A stretch of 64,000 nt of DNA from assembly GCA_030847615.1 (NCBI GenBank), contig JAUMIR010000004.1, positions 72,137,001 through 72,201,000 of the forward strand, in the 5' to 3' direction. The notes under the pieces were generated by a model that worked only from the letters and a program-made list of their open reading frames with translations, searched no databases and was not told the origin of the DNA. The position numbers and the translations under genes are program-made. The DNA comes from Gambelia wislizenii. Its lineage: Eukaryota > Chordata > Lepidosauria > Squamata > Crotaphytidae. Positions 22,173-32,090 of this stretch are shown in pieces; within the stretch, counting starts at the first letter, position 1; every line of letters begins with the position of its first letter.

Positions 22173-23690
22173 GTCAAATAAGATCATGGCTGTGGGTAGG
22201 GTAAATTCCAGTCCAGATGTGTTCAGCATAGGTGCATTTTACTGGCTGAGATTCCAAATAGCATTCTTGTAACTCTTGTGATCCTCATTTACATTACAAG
22301 CCAGACACCCTCACACCAAAGCAGTTATTCCATTCATGATTGATAAGGAGATGTATTGCAAGCTAGTGTCACCATTTTGTGCCTCATAATTTACCAGATT
22401 ATTCTGCTGAGCCCAGAAGCTTCTTTTAGCATATCCTCTGAAGTCAGTTACTTTGGAACTTTTTAATTTTTTGATGAAGAACATGAGCTTTCTTTCAGAT
22501 AGCTGTTGCATTTTCAATATAGTTTTAGCATCTGCATTACTGGTGTGTGTGTGTGCATGTGTGCATTTTCCACTCCAGAGATTTAAATCACCAAGTCCTG
22601 ATGTCTTCCATTGTGATTTTTGCTTGAATAAAAATCCACACTGTGAAGGATGTGTGTCACTGGAGCATGTGCCTACCCTATTGTAGCAGCTATCCATTTC
22701 TTACCAGGCAATGTCTCATGTCCTTTTAGTTCCTGCCATGAGAAATACTGTACTGAATTTCCATGGTGAAGCTAGCTTATCTAAGATACTGAACTGAATG
22801 GTCTTGGGGCTCGTCTATAGATGTCCCCATGTATCACTTCAGCTGTGAAACATGTCATTAGTCTTTCTCCTTTCTTCTCCCACATCCACCATTCTGATTT
22901 ACGATAGCTTCTACATTTTTGCCATGTCAGAGCGAATCTGAACTGAAAACCGAACTAATCAAACAAACAAAGGCAACCAAACAAACCCCTCCAAACAAAC
23001 AACAAAACTGCCTTAAAAAGTGCTTTTCGGACTGCGCCCCGGCTCAGTTCCATGCTCAGTTAGACACCAGAACACCAGAACCAAGCCTGGGAACCCCTTT
23101 GGTGCTTTTGCACAATGGGAGCAACGACACTGTATAAGGAGGCACAGGTTGCCTCCTTGCACAATGTCATTCAAAATACATATGCTGGTGTAACTGAGGG
23201 TTGCACCAACCTATGTCACCAACAGGATCTGGGACTTAGACTAGTCAAATCTCATGCTAGCAGTGGTACCACAGGGGTAGTTATGCGAATATATAATTCT
23301 TTTCCCCATGTCCACTTCTAAATTGCAGTGCATAAAATGGAAGAAGTCATTTTGGAGCCTGTACCTCTGTATATTCCACAAATAGAATATGTCAAAAGAT
23401 GGTAATGCACACCTTATTAATGAATAAGTAAGGAATTTTTCTAACAATTTATCCTTTAATCCAACATGATAAATATTTAAGTGCTCCTCACACAGAGCCA
23501 GGATAATTATTGTATTGTATGTATTTGAATAATTATACAGTTGTTTCTGTCCCCACAGAAAAGAACAAGTTCATTTTTTTTTAGTACAACTGTGTACATT
23601 ATGAACTTTTACAGTGCACATTCTGTCTACTCAGAAGTAACTTCTAGAAGGGTAGCTCTGTTAAGTCAAAAAAGATTCTAATGACATCTC
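22173..23690. other. Unassigned stretch
   Basis: No repeat recognised with confidence. A GT run (about 22542-22562) and an AAACAAAC-rich run (about 22960-23000) are present. Confidence 0.35.
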
Positions 23691-24312
23691 AGGGCTTGTC
23701 TAAACAGTGAAAATACTCCTTATAGAATTAGAAGAGAATACCTTTTGTTCAAATACTTAAATATTTGGAAGGAGGGGGACCAAAAATGCCATATGCTGCA
23801 CTAGAAAAGCCTTTGTGGCTTTTCCTGAGTTTTAAAAATAATGCGAGGGAAATGTGTTTTCCTGCTTGTTGGGACAACCAATTCAGATCGCAGCACATTC
23901 CTGGATAAGAGTGGAAGTGGAAAGCTCATTGGTTGGACAGTCGTGGGGGGTGGAGCTTGCTGGCAATGAAGTGGCCAGAACCACCATGTTGGATTTTCAC
24001 AGTAGTGATTGTGCACTCTTGCAGTGCTGAGGTACGAAACAGGTTTTGTAAAGCTTATTTAAGCAGAAAGTCGTACTTTTACTGTCTAAAAAAATACTGT
24101 TTGGTGGCAGAAACTTGTAGAGAATAAAAACACAAATAATTCACTCACACCTGCCATCGTGGATTGCAGGCATGCCTGTTTGAACATCAAACATGGATAG
24201 CTTCACATATCAGCGATCTTGCCCAAGAAAACGTGAAGACAAATGGATGTTGCTTTGAATTGGTATCACTGCGTACCAATCCACATTATATTGCTTTGAC
24301 TAGACAAACCCT
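23691..24312. mobile_element. Possible DNA transposon remnant
   Basis: Left edge AGGGCTTGTCTAAACAGTG and right edge TGACTAGACAAACCCT are inverted relative to each other over about a dozen bases (AGGGYTTGTCTA). A further AGGGCTTGTCTAGATGGG occurs at about 24344, suggesting a dispersed family. No target duplication was found and no transposase is visible. Confidence 0.35.
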
Positions 24313-24904
24313 TAGAAAGTTTACTCAGAAGTAAGTGACACTGAGGGCTTGTCTAGATGGGCTATATACCCTGGCTTGCTCCTGTCTTGGATCCTTGTAA
24401 TCCAAATGATACAGGGCTCTAACCCTGTTTTGCCTCTGAGCAATCCTGACAACAACTGGGGCAAAAATGGGAGTGGGGTGGGGTAAAGCCTGTTAAAATA
24501 ATGTATTTTAACACCCAGAAAAAAGCCTCATTTAAGAAAATCTGGATCTGGCTGTTACCGTGTCTTATACTCCTTCCCTATAACGTTTCATGATCTGGCA
24601 ATATTGAGACACTTCATGAGGTCTAGTAGACCGGGATGGACCCAGAGTGAGGTCAGATGGAGGTCACCAGGACCTAAAAGAAGATGTCATGGAAAACTAC
24701 TGGCAGGCATGCCCAAGATAGGATTAAGTGAAGGTCTTTACAGGGTCTTTAGCCTTCTCTGCCAAAGAGTACTGGTGTCTCACAAAACTACAAATCCCAG
24801 GATTCCATAGGATGGAGCCGTGGCAGTTAAAGTGGTGTCAAACTGAATTATTTCTACAGTGTAGCTGCATACTTTGAGAGGTGGTAGAGTCTGCAGTGCA
24901 GATG
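24313..24904. other. Unassigned; includes a short dispersed repeat
   Basis: Bases 24780-24900 (ACTACAAATCCCAGGATTCC, AGTTAAAGTGGTGTCAAACT, TCTACAGTGTAG) are the same small repeat as at 6095-6190 and 32395-32480. The rest is unassigned. Confidence 0.45.
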
Positions 24905-25989
24905 CACCCCAAGCAATTTGTTGCAGTGTTAAACAGCTCTTACTGTCAAGAAGTTCTATCTGATGTTCAATTGAAATCAACCCTCCTATAAATTAAAACC
25001 ATTAGACCTGGGGCAGCAGAGAACAAGCCTGCATACTCCTCGTTGTGACAGCCCTTGAGATAGATAGCAGCCATGTCGCCCCTCAGTCTTCTCTTTATGA
25101 AGCTAAATATACCCAGCTCCTTCAACCTTCCCTTGTATGTTTTGTTCTCTGAATCTGATTAAACTTGTCTATATCTTTCTTAAAATGAGGCACATAGACC
25201 TGAACACAGTACTCCTGATAAGACCTAACCAGGGCAGAATATAGTGGGGCTATTACTTCCCTTGACTTGGAAATGATGGTTCTATCAATGCAGGCTATAA
25301 TAGTATTTGCCTTCTTTGCTGCAGCATCATACTGGCTGTGCCATGTTCCAATTTATGCCTAACAATAATCCCAAGGTCCTTTTCACATGTAGTACTGCCA
25401 AGTCAAGTTTCCCTCATCCTATACCTGTGCATTTGGTTTTTGTGGCCTAGATGTTGAATTTTGCATTTGCAAGTTTCATTTCATTGGTTTTTAATCAATC
25501 TTCTAGCTTATCAAGGTCCTTTTGAATTCTGTTCCTATTTTCCAATGTGTTAACTATTCCTCCCAGGTTTTTTTTATCATCCACAAACTTGTTAAGGATT
25601 CATTATATCCTATAACCTAAGTTGTTAATAAAAATGTTGAAGAATAATGACTCCAGATCAGAACTCTGTGGCACTCCATTCAAAACATCCTTCTAGTTTA
25701 AAGCACAACCATTAATGATGACTCTTTGAGCATGGTTTTCTATCCAATTATGGATCCATCTAACAGTGTTTACATCTATTCCATATTTAATTGGTTTGCT
25801 CATCAAAATATTATGGGGGACCTTATCAAGATTAGCTTTGCTGAAATCAAGATAAATGACATCCAGAGTATTCCCATCATCTACTAAACTAGTGACTCAA
25901 TCAAAAAAAGATATAAGATTAGTTTGGCAGGATTTCTTCTTGATAAACCCATGCTGGTTTCTACTAATCACTGCATTGTCATTAAGATA

Positions 25990-26214
25990 CAATGGGCCAT
26001 TGGTATTCACTGTGGTTTGGTTCCAGGGCCCCCCATGGATACCAAATCTGGATGATCAAGTCCCCTTATATACAGTGACATAGCAAAATAGTGATCCTTA
26101 TATAAAATGACAAAATCAAGGTTTGCTTTTTGGAATTTTTTTTGGGGGGGGTATTTTCAAGCCATCGATGGTTGAATTCATGGATCCAGAATCCATGGAT
26201 ATGGGGGCCAACTG
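25990..26214. mobile_element. Tigger/pogo-like MITE
   Basis: 225 bp, flanked by TA on both sides (25988-25989, 26215-26216). Left end CAATGGGCCATTGGTATTCA; right end ATATGGGGGCCAACTG. The internal TATATAAAATGACAAAATCA block is shared with the copies at 31877 and 43479. CAGT-type ends and TA duplications are the hallmark of Tc1/mariner-pogo elements. Inserted in the old CR1. Confidence 0.85.
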
Positions 26215-27069
26215 TACTTGCAAACAGGTTCCTGTATAATCTGTTCCAATATTTTTCCTGGTATTGAGGACATTGTGACTGGTCTGTATTTCCTTGGATC
26301 TCCCCCCTCCCCCAACTTTTTTTTTTTAAAGAGAGGGACCATCTTTGCTCATCTCCAGTCCTCTGGCACCTCATCTGTTCTCCAACATTTCTCAAATATA
26401 ATGGCAAGTTGTTCAGAGAATACGTCAGCAACTTCCTTCAGTACTCTGTAATGCAGTTCATTTGGTCTTGCAGATTTGAATTCATTTAGGTTAAGTGGTT
26501 GATTCCTGACTAACTCCTTATCAATCTTGATTTGCAGTCCAGATCCCTTGACAAGGTTTCTGCTGATGCATGGAAACACACATTTATCTTTGGCAGGGGA
26601 GGGGGGAGGGGAGAACTGAAGCAAAATAGGTGTTGAGCAGTTCTGCCTTTTCATTGTGATCTGTTAGCATTTTATCTTCCTTACTGAGCAGTGGTCCCAC
26701 TGTTTCCTTAGTCATTCTTTAGCTTCAAATATATTTGAAAATCCCTTTTTGTTGCTTCCTACTTCCCTAGCCAGTCTCCCCTCATTTTGAGCTCTAATTT
26801 TCCTTAAACTATTCCTTCAAGCTTGGGCTACACATCTTTACTTTTCCTTGGTGATTGTCCTTCCTTCCATTAATTAAATATGCACTTTTTTCTTTTCACT
26901 TCCTCCTCAAGTTTACTGTGCATCTATATTGGCTTTTCTTAGACATTTCCCATTTTTCTTCTTCCATGCAATTGTTTCAAATGCCTTCTTCAGGAACCCA
27001 CATCCTTGCTGAGTGTCTCTACCCATGGGATTCTGCCCAGTATTTCCCTGATTTTGTTGGAACACTGAG

Positions 27070-27534
27070 CCTTTAAGTCAAAGTAGAAAAATAGTTTGTA
27101 TGGCTGTGAAGGGTTGGAGCACCAGGTGCTAGCCCAGCATAATCACCACTGTATATCAGTCTGCTGAGACCCAGAGTTTGTGTGGGTTGTAGAGAGTAGG
27201 TTGTAGTAGTGGATTGTGTATGTTTACTGAGAGTAGTTACTATTTACTGTTGAAGATTGTTGAAGGAGTGTTTTATATATTGTATATATCCTGCAACAAC
27301 AAGATAAAGAGTCTCCAAGGACTTTGGAAGAACCCAACAGGGTCTGTTTCATTTCATGGTTTGTCAGTGCCAGATTGCCAAATACTGCAGGAGGGTTCTG
27401 TGCTTCTGCACTCTGCTGATTATTAGCTACTGTTGGGGGACAAGTACCTCAGACAGTGCTGTTAGTTGACATCTCTGTGGGCCTAGTTATTGCTTTTGTC
27501 ACTGCATGTTTTGCAGAAAGCACAAGAGGGCCAA
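27070..27534. other. Unassigned insert in the old CR1, LTR-like in layout
   Basis: CR1 sequence stops near 27065 and resumes near 27535. The intervening block has a TATA-like TTTTATATATTGTATATATC and a following GATAAAGAGTCTCC, which could be an LTR promoter and polyadenylation region. Ends and target duplication were not resolved. Confidence 0.3.
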
Positions 27535-27661
27535 CAAGTTTAACAAAATTAGCTTTCCTGAAATCGAGACTCCATGTTTGACTATACAGTACTCTTCGTT
27601 TGCCTTTCCCACAATCATGAATTCTAACATTACAAGGTCTCTTCCCCTAAAGTATCAACTA

Positions 27662-28522
27662 CAGTCATCCCTTCACATTCGCGGGGGTTCCGTTCCACGG
27701 ACCCCCGTGAATGTGAAAAATCCGCGAATAATGACTCCCCTCCCCCCTCCCTCCCCAGGCCTTCGTGGGGCCTTGCTAGGCCCCGCGGAGGTCTCCCCGG
27801 CCCTCCCTCCCCCCCTCCCCAGGCCTTTGCGGGGCCTTGCTAGGCCCCGCAGAGGTCTCCCCGGCCCTCCCTCCCTCCCTCTCCAGGCCTTCGCGGGGCC
27901 TTGCTAGGCCCCGCGGAGGTCTCCCCGGCCCTCCCTCCCTCCCTCCCCAGGCCTTCGCGGGGCCTTGCTAGGCCCCGCGGAGGTCTCCCCGGCCCCCCTC
28001 CCCCCTCCCCAGGCCTTCGCGGGGCCTCCGGAGGGCCTCCGGGGGTCCCGCGAAGGCCTCCCCACCCCTCCCCAAGCCTTTGCGGGGCCTCCGGAGGGCC
28101 TCCGGGGGACCCGCGAAGGCCTCCCCACCCCTCCGCAGGCCTTCGCGGGGCCTCCGGAGGGCCTCCAGGCGTCCCGCGAAGGCCTCCCCACCCCTCCCCA
28201 AGCCTTCGCGGGACCTCCAGAGGGCCTCCGGGGGTCCTGTGAAGGCCTTCCCACCCCTCCCCAGGCCTTCGCGGGGCCTCCGGAGGGCCTCCGGGCATCC
28301 CGCGAAGGCCTCCCCACCCCTCCCCAGGCCTTCATGGGGCCTACGGAGCGCCTCCGGGGGCCCCATGGAGGCCTCCCCGGGCCTCCCCACTCCCTCCAGG
28401 TCTTTCATGGGGCCTCTGGAGGCCCCGTGTCGCGGTTTTGGGGGGCCCCGGGGGGGGCCCTCCCAAAACCGCAAATAACCAAAACCGCGAATGTCAAGTT
28501 CGCGAATGTGGAGGGACAACTG
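27662..28522. mobile_element. CpG-rich MITE carrying a minisatellite
   Basis: An 861-bp element with terminal inverted repeats CAGTCATCCCTTCACATTCG (left) and CGAATGTGGAGGGACAACTG (right), flanked by TA at 27660-27661 and 28523-28524. These ends resemble Tigger/pogo-type elements. Subterminal sequence repeats the ACATTCGCG / CGCGAATGT theme (GTTTTGG near 28490, GCGGGGGTTCC near 27681). The interior is a GC-rich tandem array. Removing the element restores continuous CR1 sequence, which supports the ends. Confidence 0.85.
27757..28420. repeat. GC-rich minisatellite, two unit types
   Basis: Four type-A units start at 27757, 27821, 27885 and 27949 (64, 64, 64, 62 bp; core GGGGCCTTGCTAGGCCCCGC). 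Then six type-B units start at 28011, 28074, 28137, 28200, 28263 and 28326 (63 bp each, last 72 bp; core GGGCCTCCGGAGGGCCTCCG). Each unit is itself palindrome-rich. As 63 is a multiple of three, all six frames stay open across the B units, giving false Pro/Gly/Arg-rich proteins. Confidence 0.92.
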
Positions 28523-28569
28523 TACTTTGATTCCAGTGACTCTTCCCTATTGGTAAGGATTAAGTCAAG

Positions 28570-30131
28570 GGAGATTATCACACCAGGCTTTACCAGCAGT
28601 ACTAGAGCAGGATAACAGCGTATGTGGCTGTTTTTTAAATCACACAACATCATGTCTGTGTCATTGGCAGTCTATATTCAAACGGTTGCTGGAGGGCAAC
28701 ATTTAATTGACAGAGGAAACCCATCAATAGGCCCTCAATATCGCTGCTTTTCCATTTTTGCCTCTGTGTGGTAAGTCCTCTTCTGCTTCAGTTCCCATAG
28801 TGGCAGTCATGTGGGGTGAGTAGGCATGTTTTTCCTTTCCTTTCTCTTTTTCTTCCCCTTGCTTCTTTGCCTGATCTGACTATTCCTCCCACCCTCTTGA
28901 CTGCCTGAAATATTCCACCCCACCCCACCTCTTTTCCTCCCTTCACCCTTTTGCTGGCTGATCTGACTATGTTACCCCTTGCCTGCCCAATCTATTTCCT
29001 CACCATCTCTTTTCCTCCCCCACCCTTTCATTACCCAATCTGACTATTTCCCATCCCTTGATCTATTTCCCCACCCACCCTATCTGTCTGTTTCCTTCCC
29101 CCCACTTGCATTCTGGTATTGCACAGCAATTGTGTTAGTGAAACAAACAGAAACATACCAGTATTGAAGTGTAGGTGCAATGATGATTGCTTCAATACCA
29201 GTATGTTTCTGTTTGCTTCTGTGATAATGGGGGATTGGATCTCCCATTATCATGCCATTCAGCGATCAGGCAGCTGCAATCTCAACAGTCAGGTAAACAA
29301 AGGGTTAACAACTTTAGGCTTAATTAGAGCTCTGGAGGAAAGGTAATACCTCCAAATCAGTATCAGCAATGAGGTAAGATCACCAGAGACAGTAAGTGGC
29401 CAGTCAGAAGGCCAGGAGTTCAATTTGAAAGAAGGTCTATACATTCTTTGTTCTGAGCACATGGCTTAGTCAAACCATGAGGAGAGGCAAAGGAGGGTCT
29501 GGGATGTAGACCACAGGCCCAGATCTGAACAATAGAGGCAGCTGGTGAGCCAGGCCTAGGTGGCCCAGCTGGCTGACAACCTCCTAGGAATTCAAAGGGT
29601 GAATCCTGCATACTGGACTTCACAGTTTGTGAGTAGAATCTTAGGGAACAATGTGTTAGTTAGATGGTGTTAGGATTTTATGGTTATTTTCCTTGGCTGA
29701 ATGTAATTTCATACTTTTACTGTATCTCTGTAACTTTAAGCTGAACCTGGAGAAAAGGGTGTTTTCTTTATGAAATGGTTTACCTGTTTAAACTTGCTTG
29801 AATAAATATAAGCTTTTTCTGTCTTCTATTATTGATGCCCACATGCTTCTCCCTTGGTCGTTGCTACATTTCTCTCTCTGGGGATAGGAGGGAGGAGTTG
29901 GTTGGTTTCACAGTGATGACTAGTTTCATAGGCTACCCAGTCTCCCACTGGACTGGTCATAAATATCTCAGTGGGTGGTGGCAGTGTTTTTGGCCTCTAG
30001 GGGGCACCCTTGAGAGAGTTGCCCTTAGAGGGAAGCTAAATCTGGGGTTTCCAAGGCAAGAGTCTCCAGATTACCCTGACAGCTTCGCTGACACAGTTGC
30101 TGCACATTTGAAGCCTGCTGTGATAATCTCC
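28570..30131. mobile_element. Harbinger-like element of 1.56 kb, non-autonomous
   Basis: Terminal inverted repeats match at 21 of 22 positions: GGAGATTATCACACCAGGCT at the left and, on the complementary strand from the right end, GGAGATTATCACAGCAGGCT. The first 13 bases match the Harbinger-like MITE at 17924 in 12 positions. Flanking 3-mers are AAG and TAG, an imperfect target duplication. No transposase is readable. The interior holds C/T-rich sequence (28840-29110), a hairpin at 29145-29214, and an AT-rich part near 29640-29830 with AATAAATATAAGC. Confidence 0.75.
29145..29214. repeat. 25-bp inverted repeat (hairpin)
   Basis: The arm at 29145-29169 (AAACAGAAACATACCAGTAT and on) pairs with the arm at 29190-29214 over 25 bases with two mismatches, leaving a 20-base loop. 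A second inverted pair, GATAATGGG / CCCATTATC, lies just downstream at about 29223-29250. Confidence 0.75.
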
Positions 30132-30361
30132 TAGGACTGCTGGTCCCCTTGTTTATGTCTCTACTTTTTGAATGAGGAAATTATCTGCAAGGCATATCAG
30201 AAATTTATTGGTTATCCTACACTTAGCAGAATTAGTCTCCTAGCAGATATCAGGATAACTGTAGCACCCCATAACTACTAATTCTTAGATCTTGGAGATT
30301 TATGAGGTTTGTTTCAGAAAAATATTATCCACGACTTCTTGGTTTGGTGGCCTGTAGAGAG

Positions 30362-30587
30362 CTGGCATGGTGTAGTAGTTTGAGCATTGGACTATGACTT
30401 TGGAGACCAGGTTTCAAATCCCCCTTGAACATGTAAACTCACTGGATGACTTTGGGCAAGTCACACTCTCTCAGCCTCAGAGAAAGACAATAGCAAACCT
30501 CCTCTGAACAAATCTTGCCAAGAAAACCCTGTGAAGGGGTATTCTTAAGTCAGAAATGACTTGAAGGCACACAACAACAACCTGAAC
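30362..30587 (+). mobile_element. tRNA-derived SINE (Sauria type)
   Basis: The head TGGTGTAGTAGTTTGAGCAT is an A-box-like tRNA promoter, and GAGACCAGGTTTCAAATCCC is the B box. The body has TTGGGCAAGTCACACTCTCT, and the tail GTCAGAAATGACTTGAAGGC ends in ACACAACAACAA. This is the common lizard SINE family. Related copies are at 45965 and 57838. It lies inside the old CR1. Confidence 0.88.
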
Positions 30588-30600
30588 TCCTACCACAATG

Positions 30601-30811
30601 TGAAGTTGAAGGCTTTCATGGCCAGCATCCCTAGGTTTTCCATGGGTTTTTCCAGGCTGTGAGGCTGTGTTTTGGAAGAATTTATTTCTGACATTTCGCC
30701 TGCATCTGTGGCTGCCATTCTCTGAAGATGCCAGCCACAGATGCAGGCGAAACGTCGGAAATAAACTCTTCTAGAACACAGCCTCACAGCCCAGAAAAAA
30801 GCCATGGAAAA
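30601..30811. mobile_element. Fold-back repeat with 13-bp target duplication, Penelope-like core
   Basis: A 211-bp near-palindrome: left arm TCCAGGCTGTGAGGCTGTGT, right arm AACACAGCCTCACAGCCCAG, centre GGCTGCCATTCTCTGAAGATGCCAGCC-like (30710-30736). Flanked by TCCTACCACAATG (30588-30600) and TCCTACCACAGTG (30812-30824). Each arm carries a GCC stem, GATGCAGGCGAAA and CGTC-like motif after CTGAAGA, resembling the hammerhead ribozyme region of Penelope-like retroelements. The long variable duplication argues against an ordinary DNA transposon. Confidence 0.65.
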
Positions 30812-31010
30812 TCCTACCACAGTGTTGTTTTTATTTCTTTCTCAATTTATTTTTACCCGATTTATTTTATCTCTACTTGTCCACACTGATCACTCTTATG
30901 GATTTCTGTGCAAGTGAATCTGTCTTTGGCATATAATGCTACTCCCCCTCCTTTTCTGTCTCATCTATTCTTTTTGAACAGGTTACATCACTATTAAAAG
31001 TAGTGGAAGG

Positions 31011-31876
31011 GGATAAGAATGTCAGCCCTCCATCATCCATCATGGGTTTTGCTGCTGTAGCCACCTGTTTCAGAACTAGTGGAAAGGGATTAACAAAGAC
31101 CGAGAGATCTTTGAATGAGAATTATTGAGAGGGGAACCAATTCCAGCTCTCAAAGTTCTCATGGCAAAAATTGCATCCCACAAAATACTTCTTATGTTTC
31201 CTGTGATATTGTACCTAACTTTTGCAACTGTTTTATGCAGTTGTAATTTTGTTAGATGCATTGCATGCCCCAACATAAAGATGAGAAGATATAAATCCAG
31301 CAAAAAAAGGAATAAAGAGAATATGTGACTAGGAGTAATGATAGATGGGGTGTTTAAAATCTGCATGGGCAAGTAACTGTTGTACATTTATTTATGCTCC
31401 TTTGATCTTCTGGGCACAGCAGGATATACTTACACAGAATGGCTTTTGAGTATTTCAGTAGCAGTACATACTCGCAGCATAAGAGAAATCATCAGCAGAA
31501 CCAAAAGTGCCACAAGTTGAGGCCAACTGAGAATCCCTGCTCTAAGAAGGCATCACAGCAGGTAGAGAGGAAAAACCCCCTGCTCAAAATGGTGAATGTG
31601 TATGTCACTGCACTATCAGCAAGGCTTTCACACAGGAGAAAAATAAGGCTTGAGAAACCTATTTTAAGAACATACTCAACTTAGGTTGATCACTTATGCA
31701 TTGTGGATTAAATCAGGAATGGTTAGCTTCCTGAGGCTAAGGGCTGCATGAACACTATATGGGGTGGGTGGGTGGGGGCACTGATTTCTTCTCCTCCCCC
31801 ACCCCAAATTTTCCTTTAGTCCCCATATTTCTAGCATTGCAATAACTTTGAACTTCAGTCAAGCATTTAGAAATAT
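31011..31876. other. Unassigned stretch
   Basis: No recognisable repeat or gene. Overlapping frames on both strands at 31076-31387 have no family features. A GGGTGGGTGGGTGG G-rich run lies near 31759-31776. Confidence 0.35.
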
Positions 31877-32090
31877 CACGGGCCCTTGGTATCTGCTAGG
31901 GTTTGGTTCCAGGACACACACACCCCGATGGATACCAAAATCCATGGATGCTCAGGTCCCATTATATACAATGGCATACTAAAATGGCAGCCCTTATATA
32001 AAATGGCAAAGTCAAGGTTTGCTCTTTGGAATTTTTTTTTCCTCAAACGGTGGTCGGTTGAATCCATAGATAGTTATGGAGGACCAACTC
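31877..32090. mobile_element. Tigger/pogo-like MITE
   Basis: Starts CACGGGCCCTTGGTATCTGC, then GGTTTGGTTCCAGGACAC and TGGATACCAAAATCCATGGA, with the TATATAAAATGGCAAAGTCA block. Right end GGAGGACCAACTC, followed by TA. Same family and orientation as 25990-26214, with mutated termini. Confidence 0.82.

Larger units (their letters stand above)
24905..31010 (-). mobile_element. Old CR1 LINE with at least five nested insertions
   Basis: Read on the minus strand, pieces of CR1 occur in order: the endonuclease part near 30990-30830 (ACATATAATGCTACTCC), 30360-30135 and 28570-28525 (ISLDLILTNREES), then 27660-27535, then the linker and RT region at 27065-24905. The pieces are strongly diverged from the young CR1 at 37934. 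Between them lie a Tigger-like MITE, an unassigned insert, a GC-rich MITE, a Harbinger-like element, a SINE and a fold-back repeat, each listed separately. Short frames such as 26349-26654 carry the PLNLNEFKSARPNELH trace. No 3' tail is present. Confidence 0.82.

Noticed and set aside
27840..28615. Several long Pro/Gly/Arg-rich reading frames on both strands, collagen-like in look
   Set aside because: The 63-bp units are a multiple of three, so all frames stay open; the frames mirror each other on opposite strands and follow the minisatellite exactly. No splice or start context supports a protein.
30362..30430. Possible tRNA gene
   Set aside because: A and B boxes are recognisable but no cloverleaf or acceptor stem forms, and a SINE body and tail follow.
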